The position numbers and the translations under genes are program-made. A DNA stretch of 24,652 nucleotides from NCBI GenBank assembly GCA_002737585.1, contig NSIA01000097.1:1-24652 (forward strand), given 5' to 3'. Positions 1-7,546 of this stretch are shown here, in pieces; position 1 is the first letter of the stretch, and every line of letters starts with the position of its first letter. This DNA is from Planctomycetaceae bacterium (lineage in GTDB: Bacteria; Planctomycetota; Phycisphaerae; Phycisphaerales; SM1A02). The notes under the pieces are model-generated. The model searched no databases. It was not told the origin of the DNA and saw only the letters and a program-made list of their open reading frames with translations.

Positions 1-486
1 TAGGTGGCGAACTGTTTGTTCAAGGAGCGCACTTGCTATCCCAATACTCGCCCCACACCCCTCTTGACTGAACAGCGCGCGCCAGCCAAGTGGCAATGTT
101 GAGATGGAAGCCGTGCGCACCCCAGGCATCAACAAATCAGGAAGCAGATCGGCCAGTCGTTGTGTGTGAAGCGCGCGGCGTGTGTTTGCCCAATGGGGCT
201 CATACACGCGCAATTTCACCTCAGAACCGTGAAAATCCTGATAGGGAAATCCATTCAACGTGACGATCGATAGTCCCAGCGCCGCCAATCGGTCTCGTAG
301 TTCCGTGCCACCGCCGATTGATTCGGAGAGCTGTTCCGCGGCTCGCGCAGAGAGCCACAAGCCAATCGGAAGCATCCCGTTAGGTGTAACGCGATCACGT
401 ACTGGAACAAACACTCGCTCGACATGCTCGCACGTCTCTTTGATAGTGCGACCCGCGACGACGTTGGTGCAATATGCAGGGAGCAC
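1..486 (-). CDS. eboE: EboE-type metabolite traffic protein, N-terminal 162 residues (runs off left edge)
   Basis: Reading the minus strand from a GTG at 486 gives an open frame of 162 codons to base 1 with no stop, so the C-terminal part is outside the window. Family-like blocks are YCTNV at residues 5-9, LWLSARAA at 43-50, LNGFPY at 77-82 followed by FHG at 85-87, VYEPHW at 94-99 and RLADLLP at 110-116. Together these match the start of the EboE TIM-barrel proteins (sugar-phosphate isomerase/epimerase-like) of ebo clusters. EboE is required with the other Ebo proteins for export of the scytonemin monomer in cyanobacteria; its reaction is unknown. An in-frame TGA at 493-495 closes the frame upstream, so the GTG at 486 is the only good start, although no Shine-Dalgarno sequence precedes it. 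It lies 6 nt behind the TlpA-like gene, so cotranscription is likely. Family assignment is by motif recognition, not by a search. Confidence 0.8.
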   Translation of the reverse strand, partial: MLPAYCTNVVAGRTIKETCEHVERVFVPVRDRVTPNGMLPIGLWLSARAAEQLSESIGGGTELRDRLAALGLSIVTLNGFPYQDFHGSEVKLRVYEPHWANTRRALHTQRLADLLPDLLMPGVRTASISTLPLGWRALFSQEGCGASIGIASALLEQTVRHL

Positions 487-492
487 TGTAAA

Positions 493-1377
493 TCAGGGCC
501 GGCTACTCGATGAACTCGAGGACTTTGACGACCCTGACGACCCGGAGGATGCGCCGGATGAGGACTTTGCACCCGCCGCTCCTGAAGCCCCGGTCACGTC
601 AAGTGGTTTGTTGGGATCGCTTAACACCATCTCCGTGCGTGTCACGGTGGTCTTGCGACGTCCACCACGAACTTCAACGGTGGTTTCCACCGTGACAACA
701 CTGTTGCTTGATACGCCGTTCTTGGTCACCGAATGTGTTTCGGTAGACGTCGAAGTGGTGGTCGACGACCCTGTTTCATCGGTTGGTTCCTCGGTAACTT
801 CTACCGTCTTTTTAGGGGCAACTGCTGATGTAGCTACTGGTGCCGCATTGGTGGTCGAGGGTAGATTCGCTGGCGCATCTGCCTTCTTCGCCTTGACGAT
901 CGCTGCGTCAAGATCCGCGTTTGGCGATCCAATGAACGCGATGTTGCCATCTTTTCCAACCACGAACGATGTTGGAATGCTGTTGCGCTTCGCGGCGGTC
1001 ATCCAGGTCTTGGCCATGGTGCCATCGCCGTCAAATGCAATTGCAAAGCCAATAGCGTCCCCTTTCGCTTTGACAAAGTCGTCCACGCGCTTGGTGCCGT
1101 CCGCTGCGTCTTTGCCGCGCTCAAATCCAGCGACACCAATGAATTGCACATCAGGATTTTGCTTCTGCAGTTCGGTGAGGTGGGGCATGCTGGCAACACA
1201 TGGTCCACACCAAGTGGCCCAAAATTCGATCACGTGAACTTTGCCAAGCTCAAGCGTCTTCGACTCTGGGCCACGAACGAATGAATCAACAGTAAGAGCG
1301 GGCGCTGGACTGCCCGGCACAAGTACATCACCGATTGCGAAGAGGGCCACCGTGGAGACGAGGGTTGAAATGAGCAT
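493..1377 (-). CDS. Exported TlpA/ResA-like thioredoxin-fold protein with long Ser/Thr-rich tail
   Basis: The 294-residue product has a short hydrophobic N-terminus (residues 1-20, probable signal peptide or anchor), then a TlpA-like thioredoxin fold. The redox motif is WCGPC (Cys57, Cys60), and the cis-proline loop is around Pro135 (SIPTSFVV). Such proteins reduce or oxidise disulfides outside the cytoplasm, for example in cytochrome c maturation. Residues from about 170 to the end are not thioredoxin: a Thr/Val/Glu-rich stretch that could form beta strands, then a Gly/Ser tail ending in seven serines before Arg-Pro. That tail makes the protein about twice the length of a simple TlpA. The start is an ATG 9 nt after the amidotransferase stop, and eboE follows after 6 nt, so the three probably form one transcript. 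The substrate is not deducible. Confidence 0.85.
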   Translation of the reverse strand: MLISTLVSTVALFAIGDVLVPGSPAPALTVDSFVRGPESKTLELGKVHVIEFWATWCGPCVASMPHLTELQKQNPDVQFIGVAGFERGKDAADGTKRVDDFVKAKGDAIGFAIAFDGDGTMAKTWMTAAKRNSIPTSFVVGKDGNIAFIGSPNADLDAAIVKAKKADAPANLPSTTNAAPVATSAVAPKKTVEVTEEPTDETGSSTTTSTSTETHSVTKNGVSSNSVVTVETTVEVRGGRRKTTVTRTEMVLSDPNKPLDVTGASGAAGAKSSSGASSGSSGSSKSSSSSSSRP

Positions 1378-1386
1378 GAAATCAGC

Positions 1387-2061
1387 CTACTCCCTGCGCG
1401 CCGCGTCGACGAGGCGGCGAATGACCCCAAGTCCCATGGTTTTGTCCTCTGTTCGCTCAGGATGCCATTGCACCCCAACATAAAAGGGCTTGGCGACATC
1501 GCGAATTGCCTCAATGACCCCGTCGTCAGATACACCGATCACCTCAAGATGTGCGGCGCTGCCAAGTGCTTGGTGATGTGAACTGGCAACCAAACCGTCT
1601 CCGAGCGCACTCGTCACCATGTGTTGGTAATCGTTTCGGTGCCGATCACTATCCGGCAATTGGTCGCCAAGGTGCTGAATCAGCTCGGCACCATGATGAA
1701 TGCCCATCAACTGCATGCCAAGGCAAATGCCAAGCACAGGCATTTCTGGTGTTGCATCAAGTTGCTTGAGCAGGGCAAAGTCCGCAGCTTGGCGCGCAGC
1801 ATCCATCACCTTCGCTTGTGGGTGAAGTGGAATGCCAAACAGCCGGGTGTCGACATCATCTCCACCAATGATGATGATGCCGTCAACCGCGGAAATCAGT
1901 TCAGCCCGAAGATTTGCGTCAGCGGGAAGAATGATGGGAAGCCCGCCAGCGGCTACCACCGAATCGATGTAAGTGGCGCGCACCTGGTGGCGCGCCCGGC
2001 CTTGCTCGTCACGGGCAATGTCTGCGGTAATGCCAATCCGTGGTCTTGAGGAATATGCCAT
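1387..2061 (-). CDS. Class I glutamine amidotransferase-like hydrolase (peptidase C26, PuuD-like)
   Basis: From the ATG at 2061 the product is 224 residues and begins MAYSSRPRIGI. The frame extends further upstream, but this start places the family's first beta strand (PRIGITAD) right at the N-terminus. The nucleophile elbow GICLGMQ gives Cys113, and VQWHPER gives His200 and Glu202, completing the Cys-His-Glu triad. An oxyanion-type GGDD segment lies near residues 66-69. The family includes gamma-glutamyl-GABA hydrolase (PuuD), which releases glutamate from gamma-glutamylated amines. Whether this enzyme does that, or works on a gamma-glutamyl intermediate of a neighbouring pathway, cannot be read from the sequence. 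It leads the transcript amidotransferase, TlpA-like protein, EboE. It diverges from the acetylesterase gene across about 47 bp, so promoters for both must lie in or near this short gap. Confidence 0.85.
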   Translation of the reverse strand: MAYSSRPRIGITADIARDEQGRARHQVRATYIDSVVAAGGLPIILPADANLRAELISAVDGIIIIGGDDVDTRLFGIPLHPQAKVMDAARQAADFALLKQLDATPEMPVLGICLGMQLMGIHHGAELIQHLGDQLPDSDRHRNDYQHMVTSALGDGLVASSHHQALGSAAHLEVIGVSDDGVIEAIRDVAKPFYVGVQWHPERTEDKTMGLGVIRRLVDAARRE

Positions 2062-2108
2062 GTGCAAACGATATTGCATCTGCGGCCGAAACCGGGCATC
2101 ATTCCCTA

Positions 2109-4208
2109 ATGCGCCCAACTAATTCAGCCAGCATGACCACTGCGGTGGTCGCTCTCTCTGCCTCCGTCGCGCTTGCCGACGTATCTCTTCCAGCCGCTTT
2201 CACCGACCATATGGTGTTACAGCGCGACCGGCGTACGCACGTCTTTGGCCGTGCGCAGCCTGGCGAACAGATCACTGTGGAGTTGATTGATTCCAAGGGC
2301 GCAGTGCTACGTAGCGGCAAAGCGGTCGCGGGCCAAGGCGGGCGGTTTATTGTTGAATTGGCGCCGATGGCTGGCAGTGATGATCCGCTCACGCTTGATG
2401 TGAAGGGCGCCAATACCGTCAGTGTGAAGGACGTGGTGGTTGGTGACATCTGGGTGGCGGGCGGACAAAGCAATATGGAGTGGACCCTGGGTGGCACCGG
2501 CGATCAGACCGCTGCTGGTATTGCCATTGCCAACGAGCCGTCTATTCGCTTCCTTCGAGCGCCACATGTCACAGCAAACCGCGCCGCTTTCACAGTGGAT
2601 GCTGCATGGAGAACATTGACCCCCGCGAGTGCTCCAGACATGGGTGCTGTGGATTTCTGGTTTGCGCAACAACTGCGTAAATCAAACGGTGTGCCGATTG
2701 GAATCTTGGAAATCAACTGGGGTGGAACGCGCGCTGAGCCCTGGACTGATTTGGCAACGCTTGGTGCTGACCCCCTCTACACCGCTCGAGTCACTGAACT
2801 GCGTCGCGCGGTGGATACGTGGAACTCGCTTTCCGCCGCCGACCGCGAAGTTGCGTATCAGGCTGAACGAAAGATCTTTCAAGAAGCTGGGACTGCGTGG
2901 TGGAGCGCGATCAACGCCACCGACCCCGGAGCAAAGGGAAAGTGGTACTCAAAGGACGCGCCTGAAGACGCGAGTGAGTGGAAACCAGTAACACTACCGG
3001 TACGTTGGAATGCTGATCCAGCCCGCAAGAATGTTGATGGGATCGAGTGGTACCGCCGAACGATCGAAATTCCTGCGGAATGGGGTGGTAAAGAGTGCTT
3101 CATCGAACTCGGAGCCATTGACGATGCTGACGTTCTCTTTGTGAATGGGAAGCCAATCGCTAACACCATTTCCGATATTGGAACTGCACGCAAGTACCGC
3201 ATCCCGGGGGCACTGATGACCGCGGGGCCGTGCACCATCGCTGTTGAACTGCTTGATATGCAGGGCGAGGGTGGCTTCACTGGCTCCCCAGAGGCCATGC
3301 GAATCAGCTGCGCTGCGGCTAACAACGCTTCCATTTCACTATCAGGAGAGTGGTTGGCCCGCATGGGTCGATCGGCTTCTGGATTGCCGCAGCCGCCATC
3401 GCGCCCGTCCCAAGAGTTGGCGCCTGGAACCGGAAACGGCGACCCCGCATCAATGTTCAATGCCATGATTGCGCCATTTGCTGGAGTCGAAATCAAGGGG
3501 GCCATCTGGTATCAGGGCGAGTCGAATGCTGGATCAGTAGTTGATGCCGAGGCGTACCGGTCCTTGTTGCCGCTCACTATTCGAAGTTGGCGCGCGGCGT
3601 TTCAACAGCCAGATATGCCGTTTGGAATTGTTAGTTTGGCATCGCACCATGCCCACCATGAAAACGATGCAATTGCAGGCGTATGGCCACTGCTACGTGA
3701 TGCGCAACTTGCCACCGAACGTTCATCTCCCAATGCGGGCGTAATCACCACCATTGATGTTGGTGACGCTGATGACATTCACCCACGAGACAAGCGCACT
3801 GTCGGTGAGCGGCTTGCACGATGGGCCATGGCTACCTCGTATGGCCAGCCCGATACTGCTTGGCGTGGGCCGCGAACAAAGAGTGTTCGTCGTGACACCG
3901 ATGGGATCATCATTGACTTTGATGTGGAGCGTGGACGCCTGACAACGCGCGACGGCAAGGCGCCGGCGAGCTTTGCAATCGCCGGCGCGGACGGCAAGTT
4001 TGTGAAAGCGGATGCTGAACTGCGTCCACCCAACACCATCAAGATTCGGAGTTCGGATGTGCCGCTGCCGGTAGAGGTTCGCTACGCGTGGCAAGACAAT
4101 CCGGCAGATGCAAATGTCATTGATGAACTGTCCAACTTGCCGGCGCACCCGTTCCGTGTTCGTGTTGAAGCAGATCCAATACAGACGCAACCTGAAATCA
4201 CGCCATGA
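2109..4208 (+). CDS. Secreted sialate O-acetylesterase-like SGNH hydrolase
   Basis: This is a protein of about 699 residues from the ATG at 2109. A hydrophobic N-terminus ending ALA-D looks like a signal peptide; an internal ATG at 2133 would give a cleaner one. SGNH-esterase blocks are GGQSNMEW (nucleophile Ser near residue 121), WYQGESNAG in the middle, and DDIHPRDK near residues 555-561 giving the Asp-x-x-His pair. Between the first two blocks lies a beta-sandwich segment (WYRRTIEIP, VLFVNGKPI) like glycosidase family 2 sugar-binding domains, which is usual for this family. Members remove O-acetyl groups from sialic acids or acetylated polysaccharides, so a role outside the cytoplasm in glycan degradation is likely; the actual substrate is not known. 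It overlaps the next gene by ATGA, and the pair sits inside the surrounding minus-strand ebo-type cluster. Confidence 0.88.
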   Translation: MRPTNSASMTTAVVALSASVALADVSLPAAFTDHMVLQRDRRTHVFGRAQPGEQITVELIDSKGAVLRSGKAVAGQGGRFIVELAPMAGSDDPLTLDVKGANTVSVKDVVVGDIWVAGGQSNMEWTLGGTGDQTAAGIAIANEPSIRFLRAPHVTANRAAFTVDAAWRTLTPASAPDMGAVDFWFAQQLRKSNGVPIGILEINWGGTRAEPWTDLATLGADPLYTARVTELRRAVDTWNSLSAADREVAYQAERKIFQEAGTAWWSAINATDPGAKGKWYSKDAPEDASEWKPVTLPVRWNADPARKNVDGIEWYRRTIEIPAEWGGKECFIELGAIDDADVLFVNGKPIANTISDIGTARKYRIPGALMTAGPCTIAVELLDMQGEGGFTGSPEAMRISCAAANNASISLSGEWLARMGRSASGLPQPPSRPSQELAPGTGNGDPASMFNAMIAPFAGVEIKGAIWYQGESNAGSVVDAEAYRSLLPLTIRSWRAAFQQPDMPFGIVSLASHHAHHENDAIAGVWPLLRDAQLATERSSPNAGVITTIDVGDADDIHPRDKRTVGERLARWAMATSYGQPDTAWRGPRTKSVRRDTDGIIIDFDVERGRLTTRDGKAPASFAIAGADGKFVKADAELRPPNTIKIRSSDVPLPVEVRYAWQDNPADANVIDELSNLPAHPFRVRVEADPIQTQPEITP

Positions 4209-4687
4209 ATGGCCCACCAATTCCCCTTGGTCGTTCCATTCTTGGAATGTTCGCGGGCTATCTCTTGTCAGTCGTGCTGCTCTTATTGTTGGTTGCTCTG
4301 TGTTACATCGAACTTGGTTCAGAGGGCGTCTTTGTAACAAACTCGTACCGCGACACTTCGCTCTTTGAAATTCTCAAGTTGGCGTGTGGATGTATCGCTG
4401 CCATTGCTGCGGGCTGGCTAGCGGTACGAATCGGTGGGATGCGCGCCGCGGTGATGCTGGCTGTGCTTATGGCGGTCACCGGCCTTGTGAATGGCTCGAT
4501 CTCATGGAGCAAGCAGGAGTCACGCAAAGAGCCTTGGCTCGAACGAGCGCCCGGTACTGTCAACTTTACGTTGGCCAGTGAGAACACACAAAACAGCGCG
4601 TTGTATATATTTTCGTTGCCCTTTGTAGGGCTCGTTGGATCTCTTGCTGGTGGAGCCTTGTGTGCCGCCATTCAGCGCCGACGCTAG
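4205..4687 (+). CDS. Small integral membrane protein of unknown function
   Basis: The product has 160 residues. I do not recognise the family. Hydrophobic stretches at about residues 11-34, 55-75, 78-98 and 130-153 suggest four membrane helices. A polar, possibly non-cytoplasmic loop lies at about 99-129, and the protein ends in a basic IQRRR. The start ATG overlaps the stop of the acetylesterase gene (ATGA), a strong sign of translational coupling and real expression. The stop TAG shares the palindrome CTAG with the stop of the convergent MFS gene, so the two genes overlap by 4 bp. A role beside the secreted esterase is suggested only by this coupling. Confidence 0.7.
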   Translation: MNGPPIPLGRSILGMFAGYLLSVVLLLLLVALCYIELGSEGVFVTNSYRDTSLFEILKLACGCIAAIAAGWLAVRIGGMRAAVMLAVLMAVTGLVNGSISWSKQESRKEPWLERAPGTVNFTLASENTQNSALYIFSLPFVGLVGSLAGGALCAAIQRRR

Positions 4688-6291
4688 GTGTTGGTTGGCC
4701 GTACTTGCAGCACCCCGGTCCACTTTCCTGGCTTCATCCAGCCACGCGCAGCGATAAATGCTGCCAGTGTGCCGAGTGATGCCACTGCATATCCAACAGC
4801 GTACGAGTGGGCCACTGTGTTGTGCATGGACTCAAGGTGTGGGCTCGCTGCTGCATCAATCTGGGCGTTTGCATCACCAGAGCGCATCATCATTCGTAGT
4901 TCAGCAACTTGCTCACGCGGGGCAGCGCCCTCAGCGGCGCCGAACCATCCAATTGCAAGTGAAACCGTTGCTGCAACCACCGCCACACCGACACTTCCAC
5001 CAATCTGTCGAAAGGTCTGCACCAGCCCGGACACTTGACCACGTTCTGAGTGGGGCACGCGACCGAGCGCATCAGTATTGGTTGGACTCATAGTGAACGC
5101 AATGCCAATTCCAAGTACGAACATCCCCACAGCCATGACCGGGTAGCTCTGAGTCCAGGCACCCACTGCTTGTATCACCATTCCAAGCGTTGCCGCCGCG
5201 GTCCCCCACGATGCTGGCGCCCGAACACCAGATCGGTCGTACCAACGTCCCGCCACATGCACAATCAGAATGACAGGTGCCAGTAGTGGAAGTAGGGATA
5301 AACCTGCTTGAAACGGCGTAAATCCAAGCACTTCTTGCGCATAGACCGAACCAGCAATCACTAGCCCGGTCATAGCAAATTGCATGCTTGCAATCACCAG
5401 TGCGTCAGCAAGCAACGCTCGATCTGTGAATAGACGTAAGCGCAACAATGGATGTGGGTGCCGAAGTTGCCGCCGTACAAACACAACCAAGACCACTGCG
5501 CCACCACCGAGCAAACTCAGTGTCAAGGGATCCGTCCACGCCATCATGCCGTTCGCGCCCACGGTGCCAATTTGCTGCAAGCCGTACACAAACGATGGAA
5601 GTCCAATGAGCAACAGCGCTCCACCAATCCAATCGATTGTTCGATCTACACTTCGAGCGTCGCGCGGACGGGCGATCGCCGTCAGTGCCACAGCACCAAC
5701 AGCGACGGGAACATTCAGCCAGAACACCCATGGCCACCCCATGTTCTCAACAATAAATCCACCGAGCGCTGGTCCAATCGCCATGAATACCAGCGGAATT
5801 CCTACATAAACCGCCATCGCTTTGCCACGTTCACCTGGTGCAAATGCGCCAATGACAAGTGCCCCCGATGCTGGCTGCATCAAGCACGCTGCAACTCCTT
5901 GCAGTATGCGCCCAACAATCAGTTGTGTTCCGTCGTGTGCAGAAGCACACACGATGCTTGCGAGGGCAAATCCAATGACTCCGGCTATAAACGCGGGGAC
6001 CTTGCCAACCAGATCACCGATGCGGCCACCAAGGGCCATCAATGACGCCAACGTGATCAGGTAACTGGTAATGATCCACGCCTGATCAACATCACTCATT
6101 GAAAGCGCTGATCCCATGCGTGGTAGCGCCACACCAACCACGGTCATGTCCACAAAAATCATCGCAAGACTGCCAGTCATTGCCAATAGCACTAGCCACC
6201 TGCGCTGCTGTACGCCGTCAGCCACTAGGTGCCCGTGGTGTCCGTGAGGCAACTGTGGCGCGTGGTGAGGTGGTGTATTGCTGCGGTCCAT
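4684..6291 (-). CDS. MFS drug/metabolite exporter, DHA2 (EmrB/QacA) type
   Basis: A 535-residue polytopic protein with the length and spacing of the 14-helix DHA2 branch of the major facilitator superfamily. Helix 1 carries the D-x-x-x-x-x-x-x-P pattern (FVDMTVVGVALP, residues 46-57). Motif A is GGRIGDLVGK near 88-97, and motif C is IGPALGGFI near 172-180, the antiporter signature. DHA2 proteins use the proton gradient to push amphipathic small molecules out of the cytoplasm. The N-terminal cytoplasmic segment is unusually rich in histidine (six His between residues 9 and 21). The gene follows eboB by 51 bp on the same strand, so it is probably the last gene of the eboD, small protein, eboB transcript and a candidate exporter of that pathway's product. 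The substrate is unknown. Confidence 0.92.
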   Translation of the reverse strand: MDRSNTPPHHAPQLPHGHHGHLVADGVQQRRWLVLLAMTGSLAMIFVDMTVVGVALPRMGSALSMSDVDQAWIITSYLITLASLMALGGRIGDLVGKVPAFIAGVIGFALASIVCASAHDGTQLIVGRILQGVAACLMQPASGALVIGAFAPGERGKAMAVYVGIPLVFMAIGPALGGFIVENMGWPWVFWLNVPVAVGAVALTAIARPRDARSVDRTIDWIGGALLLIGLPSFVYGLQQIGTVGANGMMAWTDPLTLSLLGGGAVVLVVFVRRQLRHPHPLLRLRLFTDRALLADALVIASMQFAMTGLVIAGSVYAQEVLGFTPFQAGLSLLPLLAPVILIVHVAGRWYDRSGVRAPASWGTAAATLGMVIQAVGAWTQSYPVMAVGMFVLGIGIAFTMSPTNTDALGRVPHSERGQVSGLVQTFRQIGGSVGVAVVAATVSLAIGWFGAAEGAAPREQVAELRMMMRSGDANAQIDAAASPHLESMHNTVAHSYAVGYAVASLGTLAAFIAARGWMKPGKWTGVLQVRPTNT

Positions 6292-6342
6292 CGCGTTGGT
6301 GCCCCTGGGGTCATTCGGTTCTGAAGAAACTTACGGGCGTAG

Positions 6343-7176
6343 TCAGCGCGTGATGTCTGGCGCAGTGGGTCGAAGTGGTTCGGCACTAAATCGGCCGGAT
6401 TGTGACAGGAATCGCTGTGGATTTCCAAACGTCACTTGCCGGACCAGGCTTTCCAAGTGGCCACGACGGCGCATTTCCATCTGTGCCTTGGGAACCGCAA
6501 TCGGATCACTATGACCCCAATCGCCCGCAGAATTCATCCAAATGCGCTCGCTTCCGTACGTTTCAATGATGTCCACCGCGCGCTGTGGCGTGCACTTGGT
6601 GTCTGGATAGAGCGTCATGCCGCACCAGAAGCCCCGATCAAGCACGTGCTTTGCCGTGTGTTCTTCAACGTGATCAATCAACACACGTCCTGGATCAAGT
6701 TTGGGGAAGCGACGAATTGCATCCAAAATCAGCAGTGTGCCCTTTAGTTTGTCCTCCAGATGCGGAGTGTGCACCAACACCAAGAGATTGTGGTCACTGG
6801 CAAGCTGCAAGTGTGCCTCCAATATCTCCATTTCATTACGGCTGTTCTTGTTGAGGCCGATCTCACCAATCCCAAGCACATTTTCCTTCTTCAAGAAATC
6901 CGGAATGAGCGCTATCACCTCTCGAGCAAACACTGGGTCTTCAGCCTCTTTGGGATTGATGCAGAGCCACGTGTGGTGGCGGATGCCATACTGCGCTGCG
7001 CGCCGCGGTTCAGACTCGGTGAGCTGACGGAAATAGTCGAAGAAGCCTTGTGGGCTTGAACGGTCATATCCCGCCCAAAATGCCGGTTCGGTGATCGCTA
7101 CACAACCTGCCCGTGCCATGTGCACGTAGTCGTCGGTGCTTCGACTCACCATGTGAACATGTGGATCGATGTACAT
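6343..7176 (-). CDS. eboB: TatD-like metal-dependent hydrolase, EboB type
   Basis: The 277-residue product starts MYIDPHVHMVSRSTDDY. It has the metal-ligand set of TatD-type amidohydrolases: HVH (His6, His8), Glu105 in GIGEIGLN, His136 in LVHTP, His169 in LIDH and Asp219 in SAGDWG. The N-terminal block with ITEPAFWAGYDR (residues 28-39) is typical of the EboB subgroup rather than of housekeeping TatD nucleases. EboB acts with the other Ebo proteins in moving a metabolite in cyanobacteria, but its substrate is not established. The ATG lies 2 nt after the stop of the 104-residue gene, which implies tight coupling. The MFS exporter follows. Assignment to the subgroup rests on sequence pattern plus the EboD and EboE neighbours. 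Confidence 0.85.
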   Translation of the reverse strand: MYIDPHVHMVSRSTDDYVHMARAGCVAITEPAFWAGYDRSSPQGFFDYFRQLTESEPRRAAQYGIRHHTWLCINPKEAEDPVFAREVIALIPDFLKKENVLGIGEIGLNKNSRNEMEILEAHLQLASDHNLLVLVHTPHLEDKLKGTLLILDAIRRFPKLDPGRVLIDHVEEHTAKHVLDRGFWCGMTLYPDTKCTPQRAVDIIETYGSERIWMNSAGDWGHSDPIAVPKAQMEMRRRGHLESLVRQVTFGNPQRFLSQSGRFSAEPLRPTAPDITR

Positions 7177-7178
7177 AG

Positions 7179-7493
7179 TCAGTGCGCCTTTCCGATTGGA
7201 TCATGGGCGCCTGTTGCACCCTTGACGTGCGCGGCGGCAATGGGTGTTGTGCTTTGGTCGCTGAAGAGTTCCAAGATGCGGCGAGTGCGTTGTGGTTGAC
7301 CATCAAGCAACAGGGCGATCGCGCCGCGGTACGCGTTCATCCGAAAGTCATCAGTACCTGGTCCGGCGCGATCGATGCGGTCAAGAAATGCCGCCACATC
7401 AAGAAGGCGGGCGCGGTGCTCCATGAAATAGGCGTCGACCACCTGTGCGCGCGTCATAGAACTGTGATTCAGATTGGGCGTTGCTTCGCTCAT
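7179..7493 (-). CDS. Small helical protein of the ebo-type cluster, function unknown
   Basis: The product has 104 residues, no signal peptide and no membrane segment. The most structured part is residues 17-75, predicted by eye to be helical: an acidic/basic amphipathic stretch (YFMEHRARLLDVAAFLDRID), then DFRMNAYRGAIALLL and RTRRILELFSD. The C-terminus is Gly/His-rich and poorly ordered. It sits between eboD (53 bp upstream) and eboB (2 bp downstream) on the same strand, so it is very probably made with them. It occupies the place where an EboA-type protein might be expected, but it is shorter than the EboA proteins I know and I cannot show homology. It could be a small partner or scaffold protein of EboB. 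The start at 7493 is the only plausible ATG. Confidence 0.7.
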   Translation of the reverse strand: MSEATPNLNHSSMTRAQVVDAYFMEHRARLLDVAAFLDRIDRAGPGTDDFRMNAYRGAIALLLDGQPQRTRRILELFSDQSTTPIAAAHVKGATGAHDPIGKAH

Positions 7494-7546
7494 GTCTGAA
7501 GTCTAGGGGTACGGTGGCGGATCGATCGACCACTGATCAGGCGGCT

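Noticed and set aside
260..1237. Long plus-strand open frame (325 codons) opposite eboE and the TlpA-like gene
   Set aside because: The minus strand encodes clear EboE blocks and a WCGPC thioredoxin with cis-proline. The plus-strand product is Thr/Val/Pro-rich with no recognisable domain, as expected from the complement of Ser-rich codons.
5452..6045. Plus-strand open frame of 197 codons inside the MFS gene
   Set aside because: It is the antisense of conserved MFS motifs A and C and has no recognisable domain.
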